Positions 14,501-25,948 of a stretch of 64,000 nucleotides of DNA are shown here, one piece after another. The translations under genes were made by a program, and so were the position numbers. Location: positions 15,066,001 through 15,130,000 of the forward strand of contig NC_088788.1 of assembly GCF_949628265.1 (NCBI RefSeq), in the 5' to 3' direction. The notes under the pieces are model-generated. The model ran no database searches, had not been told where the DNA came from, and worked only from the letters and a program-made list of their open reading frames with translations. The stretch's first letter is position 1; every line of letters starts with the position of its first letter. Source of the stretch: Cloeon dipterum. Its lineage: Eukaryota; Arthropoda; Insecta; Ephemeroptera; Baetidae.

Positions 14501-17400
14501 AGCATTTCAATGGCTTTTCGCACTTTTCTTGTTACTTCATCCAAGTAGATTGAACCATTTCTACGTTTATTTGAAAATACTAAACGCTCCTTTTGTACCT
14601 TCATTTAAGTTCTGAGACACACTTTTTTCAAGGAACATAAACGATTTCTGCGCGTTAGAAAATTATTTTAAAAAATTAGTTAAATGAGTCCCTGATTTTT
14701 TTGCAAAGGTTTCTCACGGTGATATATATTTTATTTATTTCAGTTGTGCTTAGTATGTTAGGTAAACAATAAATGGAATCCTCATGTTCCTCAATATTCT
14801 CTAACTGTTTAAAATTTGTAATATTATTTTCCACGTCAAACCATTTTTGGGGGAAATATGAAGGCTTAAATTATGTTTTACTGAGTCATTTAATGAAAAT
14901 ACGAAGTAAAATAGGTTTTTCAAGCTAGTTTTTCCCATCTGAGCTTTCAGTTTTGGTGCTATGAACTGCATAAAACAAAAATCCTGACTGTACTGAAAAT
15001 TTCCAAAACATCTTTTGTCTGGGGAACACAGCAACCCTGATTTTAAAAACTTATAGAAGCGAAAAATAAGCCGACCATCCTCTTATTTGAGCTGGAGGCA
15101 AGAAAGAGATTGCATCCTGTGCGGAGAGCGTCTGGCGTCAATAAATTCGCGTGCGCATATCGCTTCCGAGAAGACATCAAACGCATCCAGCAGTCGGCCG
15201 GTGTGTTCGTTGTTGTGCAATGTTGTCTTCCCGGACGCTGCTGGACCAAGCGAGGGGTGGGCTGGTCTGTTTTTCGCAGATACAAACACGCATAGACATA
15301 ATAGGGCCATTCAGCGGCCAAGTTGGGCAGGCAGCGTGGCTTTTGTGATGTGTGCCCCGGCCGAAAATAGCTGCTCATGACTATGGGCCGCGGATGGACT
15401 GGCTGCACCGACGAGTCTCGTTAGATAGACGGCCGTCGACGCTGCCAGGTAATTAAGTGAGCCAAAGGAGCGCGATTGATTTTCCTGCTCGCCCCGGCTC
15501 GACGTCTTCGCGGCGGCGTCTCCGCACCCTGTGTGGATAAACATTTGTAATGCAGTTTGCGGGTCAAAACGTGCCGCTTTAATTGCCGTCGATGATCGAT
15601 AATAGCTAGCGTAGAGCTCGACGGACCGAGTTTCCAACTTTTGATTGATGCTCCGGCGTCGCTAACAAGTTTGACGCTCGGGCTTATTAGCCTGAGAATT
15701 AATTCATTGCCTTTTGTCGCTGCACGTGCGAAGTACAATAATTCGCTTCACTTGCTCCCGTACCTCCATGGAATTTCAATATCAGCGACGCTCAAGAATA
15801 TAGCACGGGTCCGTACACGTGGCCAGATGCCAAACGTGATTAATAACAATGTCGTTGACGGTAATGACGGTGTTGATGTTGGCAGCTGCTTGTTTTGAGG
15901 GCTTGCGTTGAAACACTATCGTTTCCATTCATGACCTTGACAATGAATAATTTACAACGCCTCATACATACAGGTTTCCCCACGAAAAATTAACCAATTG
16001 ATTCATCTTTTTGGTTGTATTAACTTATTGGGCAGTTTAATAGATTTTTCCACTCAGAGGATAAACTAATTCATTAGCCGATGGTGCGGGTCATTCGGCA
16101 AGATTGACAACGACACGCCGCGTGGGTGGCCCGTGAAAAATGCTCCATTTTTGGGGGGACACGCGTTGTGTTTCGAGGGTGTTGTTCACTCTCGGTTTCG
16201 TGACTGCTAGGAATGAATGGGATAGTCGCCTCGGAATGCAGCCGTAAAACCAAGCGCCTGCCCGACAGCAGCAGCGGCGGCGGCTGCTTTCCCAGTAAAT
16301 AGTGATGAATGTATGAATGAACGGTCTCGGCAGCTATACCACCGGTCAGCGCGAAAGCCATAAAACGGAACCGCTTGAAGCCCACACTGCAATTTTCAGC
16401 GCGATAAATCGAGCATAATGTGAGACACTAAGTGCATTTTTAGTTTTATTTAGTCACTTTTGCAACGGAAGGACAATTTGAAGAAATAAACATCGTGACT
16501 CAAAAATATAAATATCATTTGGTATCAACAGGAAACGGTTGAAAATATATACTTGGTAATCCAAAATTTGCAAAAAATAACAAATGGCTTGGATAGAGGA
16601 TGTAATGGTGAAAAATATGAAAAGGAAACGGTATCATAATAGATGGCGGCTGTTGCGACTCTTCGGGCACTTAAACTGCAAAACAAAATCCATGAAACAG
16701 AATGAACTCCAGAGGGTCCCAAACCACCAGTCGTTGTTAACGGTTGACTGCACTTATTGCTGACAATGAGTAAAATAAAAAGAGAAATAAAAGCAATGAA
16801 ATCTTGTGAAACCGTGCATCATATCCTCTCTCTTACAAAACTCCCTCTCACAAAAAATCATTTTCAGATACCCAAAATTCCATCATTTTGAAGCTAAATT
16901 CAAAGAGTGAAATTTTGATATCCACATTACTTAATAAAATTAATCTTTTGTAAATTAATTTGATTAAACCAATCAAACCAAAACTCAATAATGGAGAGGA
17001 ATTTTAATTAATTTTAAAATCTATTTGAAGTGAAGCAAAATACATCAGTGTTACAAATAATGTCGTGAAAATAGCTAAATTTCTCTTTATTTTTTTTTGT
17101 AAATTGCATTGAATTGAAATATTGCAGTGCGATACTTGTAGTGAAAGTGAAATTTTAGGGTTTGCTTGGTAAGATAATGATGCAAAAAAATCAACAGTAC
17201 CCGCAACTTAAACTTGGAGCTTGGTACCTGAATTAGTAAAACCCAATCTGCGCCCCTGTGTGTCCCCTAGCGTACATATTATCAGACAAAATTGAGCCAG
17301 GTGATGCCGGTTGCATACTCAAAATTAGGAATTCCGTTTATCACGCGTAACACAAGTAAAAATTGGGTCCGCGTAACTGAAGCGAGAGCAACGCGTCATA
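14500..17400. other. Non-coding stretch with a GC pocket at 15.1-15.9 kb
   Basis: Several frames of 60-120 codons overlap on both strands between 15,040 and 15,740, as expected of GC-rich non-coding DNA. None has a domain I recognise. The rest is AT-rich. A GCTGACAATGAGT element lies near 16,759-16,771. Confidence 0.5.
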
Positions 17401-17429
17401 AACACCGACACATGGACATAATGCGTGCG

Positions 17430-17676
17430 TTGTATGTTACAGGAATAGAGAAGTAGCAGCAGAAGAAGAGTCGTTGAAGAAGAAGCGCCGCGTCGGTATT
17501 ATCTGCTCTCTGGTCCGGTCGACCGCTCGGCGGGGGAGTTGCCATGCCGCGGAGCAAAGGGCGCGTCCTAAAGCACTAGGACTGAGGAGGAGGACTAGAC
17601 TCGCCGCGGCATCGAAAGTAAAGCAGACACCCTGCAGTCTCCAGGAGCTACGCACGGCCGCGCCATTGCGAGGAAA
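17430..17676 (+). other. Candidate untranslated first exon with donor at 17,677
   Basis: A CpG-rich, purine-rich block ends in GGAAA|GTGAGT, a near-perfect donor. A long CT tract follows 50 nt later in the putative intron. The block has no long frame opening on an ATG with recognisable protein. Its look (AAG/GAAGAA-rich, then CpG-rich, then donor) is that of an arthropod 5'-UTR exon. It could be an alternative promoter of the membrane-protein genes downstream. This is inference from composition and one splice signal. Confidence 0.35.
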
Positions 17677-17730
17677 GTGAGTGCAAAACTTCTGCTCGCC
17701 GCCCGAGAGCAAACACACCTTGCTCTCCTT

Positions 17731-17731
17731 G

Positions 17732-17782
<51 letters not shown>
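17731..17782. repeat. CT dinucleotide microsatellite
   Basis: About 25 CT units with one short interruption (TTTCT) near 17,767-17,771. It is the longest simple repeat in the window. Confidence 0.95.
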
Positions 17783-17799
17783 ATTTGCCTTTTGCAGAT

Positions 17800-20110
17800 A
17801 CGTGCGAGCGCGCGTGTGTGTATGGTGAACTTGCGAAAGCGTTCATCCAAACACACACACACAGATTCTTTTCGCGAATGCGTAGGTTCACTGCATAGCA
17901 AGTCTTGCTTGGAATTTTCCAAACGTTTTTGCCTTTGTATAAATAAAAGCTTGATTTTTAACTGTAGAATTTTTAGAACTCCTAAATTTTTGCACTAAAA
18001 ATTTTGTAGCCGAGAATAAACTTTATTATTTTTAACATCCATTACATTTTATTTTTAATCTGGGCCATTACCTTTTCTGGTGCAGAGGGCACTGTCCAAA
18101 CTTTATTTTTATTTTAACCCTTTTTTAGTAAGTAAAAAAGTTAAAGTCATATTTTTATTTTCATCGATTTCAAGCAAGGCACGCTTAAAAATACTCATCG
18201 CTTCAATGAAAACCTCTTTCTGAGTACCCTTAATAAGATTGTTAGCATCTTTCACTCTTGTAATTTCTATGAAACTGGCTGCAACAAGGAAAAGTGCTGA
18301 ATATGCATTTTGACACATTCTCTCTGACACACACCTACTATTGTCTCCCCTGCTCTTTCCACCTCTGGGGCTGCTGTTTATTCGCCACTTTACAAGCTTC
18401 CTCTCGCTACCCATGAGACATGCAACAGCAAACGCGCATTACTGACATTTTTCCTCATCGAACCTCCCCTCTTTCTCTCTAGTAGAGCTCGTTTCTTTTT
18501 ACAAGGCACAACTTCATGCTATTCATCGTAACGGTCAGCTTTTACGCCAACTACTTCCCCTGGACACGTTTTCCCTCAAAACTAGACGCAAACAAAATTA
18601 CAACAAAGACGAAACTGTTGCTGTCTTTCTCTCGCAGACATGCAAATTTACATGTTATCTGCTCACCTTTCTCTCCTTCCTTGTTTGTTTTCCAAACTGG
18701 TTAGCTTTTGTAGATTGTGATTTTGGTAATTGCTAGTGTTGTTTAGTGCGATTAACCTACACAAAAATACACAATTTTTTGGTTGGTTCATTTTCTGTTT
18801 GAAACGCCTGTCCCTAAATCGCGGAATAATATATATTAATATATAACAAAATAAAAAAAGTGAAGAAGTGATGGCAAATGATTAATTATTCCTAGTTAAC
18901 AGATTTTTAAAAGTTGAATGCACCTGACTGGTTGATTTTGTAGACATAAAACTTGTTGCAAATAGTTAAAAGCAACATCGAGGCAATTAAATCCCATAAA
19001 TGAAATCGTTTATTTGAGTTGCGCCCTTAACACAAATTTCAAATACGCCGGGATCAAACGGACATCAAAAGCGAAACACACGAGGCGTTGAAAAAATAAT
19101 CAGCATACTCTTGCCTCTTTCGAAATATAAACGAAACTTGATGTTAGTTGCTGCATTCAATGCGTGTTACTAGCTGTGAAAAAAATCCGTCGGAATACTT
19201 CCCTCCGTGTTTTTCACAAACATTTTATGATGCCGGTCGAAACTCGTGTGTTGTTTCAATTTAATTTTTATGCTACGCGCTCATGCTGCGTGTGTGGCCC
19301 AACAATTCACGCGTCAGTGAGCTTCTCGAGTCCGCAGCTTTCAATCAAAACCGCTGCCAACGGTGGTCTCACGTCGCACATGGCTATTAATCATTTACCA
19401 TCACTCTAACGCGCCGATGAATAAAAAGATTTTTAAACTGCTGCTGCGTCGCTGAGCAAACTGAGAACGTGAGAGGATTGCATTTTTAAACAGATGATTT
19501 GTGGAATTCTTGATTGAACTAATTTATGGCAGAAAGCTCAGTGCCCTTTCAAATTATTGAAAATTTAGTGGAAGAAGTATGCCAACTTTTCTTCCTTTTT
19601 TGTAATCACAAGGCCATACATATTTAAAGAAGGTTATGAGAAAAAGGAAAGTTTAGAATATGAAACGGCCCTTTTAAAGTTCCGAAAATTGTCTATTAAC
19701 TTTCGTCGCACTTTCAGCTAACAGCAAAATTTACGAAATTGCACTTTGCAACGCTGTAAAAAGAAACTTTCCTTTTTGCATGAGCCAAGTTGATAAAAGC
19801 GCTGGGGAACTATTTTGAGCATTCACCTAATCCATTTTCTGGAAACTCGGCGGGTCCATTTCCGTGCAATATCCTCTCGCGTTCTGCGGAGCCTTCCACA
19901 AAAACCACATCTTCGCGGCTCGATCAATTTTCCCGTCCATCCATGCCAAATCATGAAATCCCGGACCGAACCAAAAAATAATTCACGATACACACACGGA
20001 TCGCAGCTTAAAATAAAGAGAAAAGAACGAGCTAACTCTCGCCTTATTTCCTCCACCAAAATGAGCAAAAAGTGAGCCAACAAAGCAAACAAGGTGTGTG
20101 TACGTGATTC
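17800..20110. other. Non-coding AT-rich stretch
   Basis: No gene recognised. Frames of 60-105 codons here lack family features, and those next to the CT repeat are low-complexity. An AT palindrome-like run near 18,830-18,845 is simple sequence. Confidence 0.55.
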
Positions 20111-20116
20111 TTGCAG

Positions 20117-20150
20117 CAGCGTGCTCGATTAAAGGGCATAGAGAGTGACT
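20117..20150 (+). other. Possible 34-nt untranslated micro-exon
   Basis: The segment is preceded by the acceptor-like GATTCTTGCAG and followed immediately by GTAAGT, the ideal donor. It sits at the start of a GC-rich patch. It could be a small leader exon, but it has no coding content to check and could be chance. Confidence 0.2.
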
Positions 20151-20159
20151 GTAAGTGCG

Positions 20160-22140
20160 GTCGGCGGTCCTGCGTGCTCCACAGGCGCTCCGACCTCATA
20201 CTGCAGCTCCTGCTCTCTGGTGGCCAGTACCGCAACACACTAGGTACTCAATCTCTCTCTCAACTTCCAGCAGATCGCATGGAGACCCGTGTATTATTAT
20301 ATTTCTGCCGTCTAAATGTATATACTGTGTTAGCTGCTTCCTCTGAAACGGCTGGCGACCAGGCCCTGACAATTGAATGCAATATTAATTTAAATTTCCT
20401 GCCCTCCTCTTCTAGATTCCCCGTTGCCAGCGTCTCTTTGGACGAGTCAGCGCAGAAAGCCTGAAATTCCAATTTACTTCCCGTCCTTAAGAGATCCCTT
20501 TCATAAAATACAGTTTTCCCCGTTTTTATCTCACATCAGAGTACCATTGTGACACTTTCGTGAAAGAGCTGTCCTTTTCCTTTTACAAGCGTCGTTTCTT
20601 ATTGTACTTTTCTTACTCGCATGCCGTATGAGCTTTTTCTCTTCTCCCGCTTTGTGTGTGCGTTTGTCGTTTCTCCTTTGGCTGTGAAAATTTGATGGTT
20701 TTCCTCACGTGTTGGTAATGCCTCTTGCGCACTCAGAAGAATGTGTTTGCTTTGCATCCTCCAACGCGAGGAAAAATAGCGAGAATTTTGCGTCATTATT
20801 GACGTGTGAAGATTGCGTGCCGAGGATTAAATATTTTCTCTGGCAATCGAACAGGTCCAATTTTCGCTGTCTCCTCTCAGCTCTCGTCCCCAGAGAGAAG
20901 CTGATTGATTTTCGAAACCCCTCACCTGAAGTGCTGGAATATTTATCTGGCAATGATTTCCAAACTGCCGTCGTTTTACTTTTCCCACCGCCTTCCATCT
21001 CGGCTCTGATATAAAATTCATGTGGATTCCGTTGCCATGGTGTCGACCTGCTGCTCTAAAATGTGCGAGTTTCGGTCCGTCGAAGCAGCTCACTAAAATT
21101 TCCCCATCCGCGTCGTTATTCATTTAAAACAATGCCATCATCAGACTCTTTTCCCGCTGGCACGCCGCCAAACCATCATATTCGGAACAATGAGTCGCCT
21201 CCTTGCTTAACGCCATTTTTACTTTTATTGCTGACGACGCCTGAATACGGAAACGCATGAACCCTAAAATATGCAGCTCTAAAACGCGATGCAATTTGCG
21301 CCCGACGCCTGTGGGATTCGGAGAGTATGCAACCGGCTGCACACCGGGAACAAACAGGTTGCATCACTTGTTTCTCACAAGCTTTAATAGTTGTTTTCGT
21401 CTTGAAATAAAAGTCTTTTGTAAGAAGAAGTTTGGAAATAGAGCGAAGGCTCGTAAACAGCCCTTTGAAATTAGATGATAAATTATGTTTAGATTGCGCG
21501 TAATGAGCTTCCTTAAGTTAATTGAAGACATTGAAATGTTACACCCTCATTTGAGCATCGCTATCGCTAGCAAACAAACTTTAATAAAATTCAACCTTGT
21601 AAAAACACATTTGACTTAGTAATAACAAAATAGTTGGTGCAATGAAAAGCAGCTAACTGGGTTATTTTCCAGGGTAGCAGCTTCATTTAAACAGTTGTTA
21701 GTAGAGATAACAATGAAGGCAGATGACTCGAAGTTGTCATAATGTTATAGTTGAAATTTAATGCAGCTCGGTGTATAGCGTGCTGTTTATTGTTCAATAT
21801 ATCTCTTAAATTAAACCCACAGATATCAAGAACATCTCGAATTCATCAGTCTTTATTGTAAACCACGACCAAATTGAATAATTTTAAGATTTAATAATTC
21901 TGATTTTTTTAAAAAAATTTATTTTTGTTTCTTTATAGATTTGACCATTTTAACAACCTTTGTAGCTTTGAAGAAATGGTCAAAAATTTTAAGATTGATC
22001 GAAAATACATCTATGTTCAATAGGTGGGAAAATTTGGTTAAAATAAATAGTTTTTGATGAAACTATAACCGAGCCATTTGATGTTTCAATAATGAGGAAA
22101 ATGTCCCTGAGCGACTGAATCCCATTTGGATTTAATTCCA
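20160..22140. other. Non-coding stretch
   Basis: Moderately GC-rich to about 21,400, then AT-rich. The open frames overlap on both strands and show no domain. I see no RNA gene or mobile-element protein. Confidence 0.5.
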
Positions 22141-22860
22141 TCAAGCTCCATAAAAGCTCGCTCGAACGGCTTGCGCCATTAAATACATTTTTTTACCTGG
22201 TGATCCTATTGTGAGAACTGTGTAATCCATATTTGTTTCAATGAAAATGTCAAACGGCTGTGCACTAGGGTAACGAGCGCGGCAATTTAATTTGTCAGCC
22301 GAGCATGGCAATCACGCGCTCTCTTCAACTTTTGCCGTACATTCGCACTCCACAACCTTTCCGCGTCAGAACAGGCCCGAATCATCGGCGCCTGCATAAT
22401 GTGCGTTCAAACGTGACGCCCAAGTAAACACTGCAATGTGTGACATGCTTGTGTCTGTCGAAGTGTGCAGTTTAATTACCGACACTCATTCATTCTGCTG
22501 GTGCGCCGAGCGTGTAAATAATATCCACCTGCCCGGGTAGCCGCAGCCGGGTCGTCGCGGTAATAATGATTTAGATGGCGCACCCAACAAGTGGCCGTGC
22601 TGCGCCCGGTATCTAGGCAACCGGCGCCAGAAAGAGGCCGCCCCGCTCGCTAATATTTAATGCGCTGCACACACACTTAGTCGCGCTGGGCGAAACCCGC
22701 GTGTTCTTTTGTTTGCCGACGGCTGCATTACCGCCGGAAAATGGAGTGGCGCCAGCCGCGCAGCCAGGGTTGCCAGACCTAAAGTGGTTTAATTAGACGG
22801 CCGCGTCTAATTGTGTTTGATTTTCCCGTGTCTGCTGTTTGACAGACTGTGATAAATTAT
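22140..22860. promoter_or_regulatory. GC-rich island with palindromic TAAT-type site, candidate enhancer
   Basis: A sharply bounded GC/CpG-rich island in AT-rich DNA, with no coding frame. It contains a 9-bp inverted repeat AATTAGACG...CGTCTAATT with a 4-nt spacer (22,791-22,812), whose ends carry homeodomain-type TAAT cores. Several AATTTAAT and TTTAATTA words lie nearby. A cis-regulatory module is the simplest reading, from composition and motif only. Confidence 0.3.
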
Positions 22861-25300
22861 TTGGCACAGTCCACATTACTTCATAATCTACCGATTTTTT
22901 TGATGAGAGCTTACTCAAAATCTTTGTTTAGATTCAATCACTGCAGGAAATTCTCGTCACACTTAAAAAAAATATTTAAAAAATTGTGTGGTGCAGTTAT
23001 TTTTTACTTGGGTGGCTAGAAACGCGGGAATTTAATTTTCATAGCACCTCAGTTGTTAACCAATCATCCAAACGCGCAATCCTGAATAGCTTTATTTTAG
23101 TCTTTTCTTGGGAAAGATAATCCAAAAAATGAATTTTTATTTCTTGTTCCAGGGTTTTTAGCATATCCTACGTATTTTTGATTGTTCTAAAAAATGTATG
23201 AAATTGATTATTTTTCTTTCAATTTTTATCGTTCACCTTAAGTTTCCATTTTAGGAGTGGAGATATTTAGTGATTGATTTTTTGTTTGTTCATTCGAAAT
23301 ATTCGTAACGCTACCAGCAAAAAAATTAATAATATAATTTTATCAAACATACAAAGTGTACTGCAGGCTAAATAAATGAGGATGTTAAACAGCTAAGCTG
23401 TTAAACTGCGCAATTGAACTAAAATTTTGTTGGAAATTTAACCAGGTTGCTTGGATTTGCATTCAAAATTCAATCCAACATTGAAAATTCGTTATATTCA
23501 TGTAATTAAAAATCAACTAAAAAATTGTAAAACGCAATAATCCGCAAAAAAAGTCAGAAACGTGCAACCTTAGCCATTTTTAAGCAAAATATGGGCATTG
23601 TCAATTCCTGTTGCAACCACGCATTTGCTCGCATCGCATTTGCCTGCTCACTGAAGCACGAGCGCTTTTCTTTTCTGTTGCTAAATTTGAAAATCCACCC
23701 TCTACTGGGCCTTGAAACGAAGCGATGTGGAAAGGGATGCGAGCTGGTTTCACAGTTTGCACACTCTCATGATATCTTGGTGGGCGGGAAATATATTCAA
23801 AAGCTGCTTGCTCGCCTGTGCCTAACGCGGCCGACTTTTATTTTTGTTAGAGTCGTATGCGTGGAGCGGCTGCATTATTATTCAATTAGCTGCGAGATAC
23901 AGCACGCAATTAGGCTTCATTTGGCGCTACGGACCTAATTAAGCGCGCTTTTACTTTACAGACGGTGATATGAATTGGATCGATGAAAAAGACCTCGTAT
24001 TTTGTATCAAAGGCAAAAAATAACCTGGACGAGTGGGAAAAGTGAGACGCACGGCATTGATTGCGTTTTGCGTAGAATCAGGGTCACCATCATTCCGGCT
24101 CAGGGCGTCTCTGCAGAGATGCTGAAAAAAATGCGACGAGCGCTTGGAAAATTTCCAGGAATCTACAATAAATGGCTTTCCTCCTTCGCAGCGGCTGTTT
24201 TTTTTGCAAGCTTGTTCCTCTGCAGAAAAAACTGGGATAAATTTATTATCTGACTTGAATACTCTCCCCGCAACGCGTGTCACGACAATATCAGTTTATC
24301 ACGGCTGATCTACTCGACTTCACTTATCTGCCTCGTTACCGTTATCAAATCGCAAATGTTAAGTGCTTTCCCTCTTGACTGACAGGCTGATCACTGAGAA
24401 AATATTGACTTTAACTGTAGGTAGCAAGGCTGTCGTGCAAGAATTTCAGTATATTTCTATGCCCATTTACGTCAAACATGCCAAGGGCCCATTTCATTAC
24501 AGTATTCAAAGCAGTGCTTAATAGCGATACAATTCAATTCTGATTTGGAAAACACCAGAAAAACGCTAAATGGGTTTATTATTTTATTGATTTTTGAAGC
24601 CATTTAAATCTATGTTTGTGAAAGTTAAAAGTGCAGTGGGTAAATTTTCTTTGCTTTAACAGATGATATTTTGTTTCATTGAAATTAAATTAAACAGTTA
24701 AAGAATTTAGCTGAAAGTCTCGTAATAAATTAGATAAATTATATATAAAATCTTACTATAATAGCAGTTTCTATACTATAAAAATAAAAAAATTTCTTAC
24801 TATAAAAATGCCAAGTTGGTCTAAATCGGCTTTGGCAAGTGTATCTTTTATTTTTATTTCAATTAAAATTTTGAATAATAAAAACGAGAAAACAACAGTC
24901 TTGCCGCCACCCCATTAAAATTACAAAAGGAGAATTTACTCTTACTATAGGATTCCATAAAAGAACCCACAATCACAAAAGCCGTTAGATTTTCGTATTA
25001 AAGCTGTGAAAGACAAAAAAGCCTTATATATTTCCCTGGAAATGTGCTAGCAAGCAAATCCTTGGGCAAAAAATGGCATCCAAGATTTTCCTTCCATTTT
25101 TACAGTTTCACACTAAAAAAACTGATGTTAATACCCTCACAAGCATAAAGCTGCATAAAGCTGAAACATTTTCTGTCTCTTTTCAAGCCTCATAAGTCAG
25201 AGCTAATGAAAACATTTTTCAAGCAGTCTCGCTTGATTGTCATCCGCCGCTGGCAGAAAGTCAAAAACTAAAAGAGCGGAAAATTTTCCTCTCGCGCATT
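22860..25300. other. AT-rich non-coding stretch
   Basis: No gene recognised. A loose direct repeat with core ACTATAAAAAT occurs around 24,770-24,812. Otherwise there is nothing beyond simple AT-rich sequence. Confidence 0.55.
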
Positions 25301-25620
25301 GTTTGCAGAAGCTCAGAGCCGTTGTTAGTCTAATAAAGCAGCGAGGGCTAGCGTGACACGTACAATCAACGAACGAACGATCGAACGATCCATCACCGGT
25401 GGTGGCGCGATTTGCAAAGCATCGGCGCCGAAGATGAAAAGACGAGGCCGCCGAAGTGCGTTTGTTTTTGTTTAGCAGCTACAAACGGCGCGTGAAGAGC
25501 GAGAGAAGAAGGAACACACTCGAGCGGGCGAGCGGGCGGGCGAGCGAGAGCCAAATGTACACACGGGGTGGCGCCTGCGACTCCACCCCTCGAGCACCAC
25601 CACCACCACTACTGGCAGAA

Positions 25621-25639
25621 ACAGCAGCAGCAGCAGCAG
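25621..25639. repeat. CAG trinucleotide run
   Basis: Six consecutive CAG units inside the CpG island. The run is in no supported coding frame. Confidence 0.9.
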
Positions 25640-25684
25640 GGCGGTAGTGCCCGCTGCTCGATACGACCACGCGGATCAATAAAG

Positions 25685-25704
25685 CGGCGGCGGCGGCGGC
25701 GGCG
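25685..25704. repeat. CGG trinucleotide run
   Basis: Six to seven CGG units in the putative 5'-UTR, followed by a second short GGC tract near 25,714-25,727. Confidence 0.9.
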
Positions 25705-25948
25705 TCGAAGGGGAGGCGGCGGCGGCGCTGGCCGAAGGTTGCACTCGCTCATACACACACACGCCATACCTTGGGCTGAGAGCGATGCGACCGCCAGTGC
25801 TGCGTGCCCAGTAGTCCAGTGCAGAAGCCGTCGGGACAAAGGCACGGACGCCGCCTGCATGGTCCGAATTATGTGATTGCCTACGCACCGCAGCACCGCA
25901 CACATTCCACGCAGTATAACATATTTACAACAGGCGGAACTAGCAAAG

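Larger units (their letters stand above)
25300..25948 (+). promoter_or_regulatory. CpG island and candidate spliced 5'-UTR exon (donor at 25,949)
   Basis: The most CpG-dense segment of the left half. It carries GAAC tetramers (25,369-25,388), a CAG run (25,621-25,639) and a CGG run (25,685-25,704). It ends in AAAG|GTGAGT, an excellent donor. An ATG at 25,434 opens only a 13-codon frame, so the block reads as untranslated leader. The nearest downstream acceptor leading into a real coding exon is at 31,884, so this is the best candidate first exon for the membrane protein at 31,896, implying a 5.9-kb leader intron. The link is inferred from splice signals and order, not demonstrated. Confidence 0.4.

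Noticed and set aside
15043..15738. Cluster of 60-121-codon frames on both strands
   Set aside because: High-GC non-coding pocket. The frames lack domains and overlap each other heavily.
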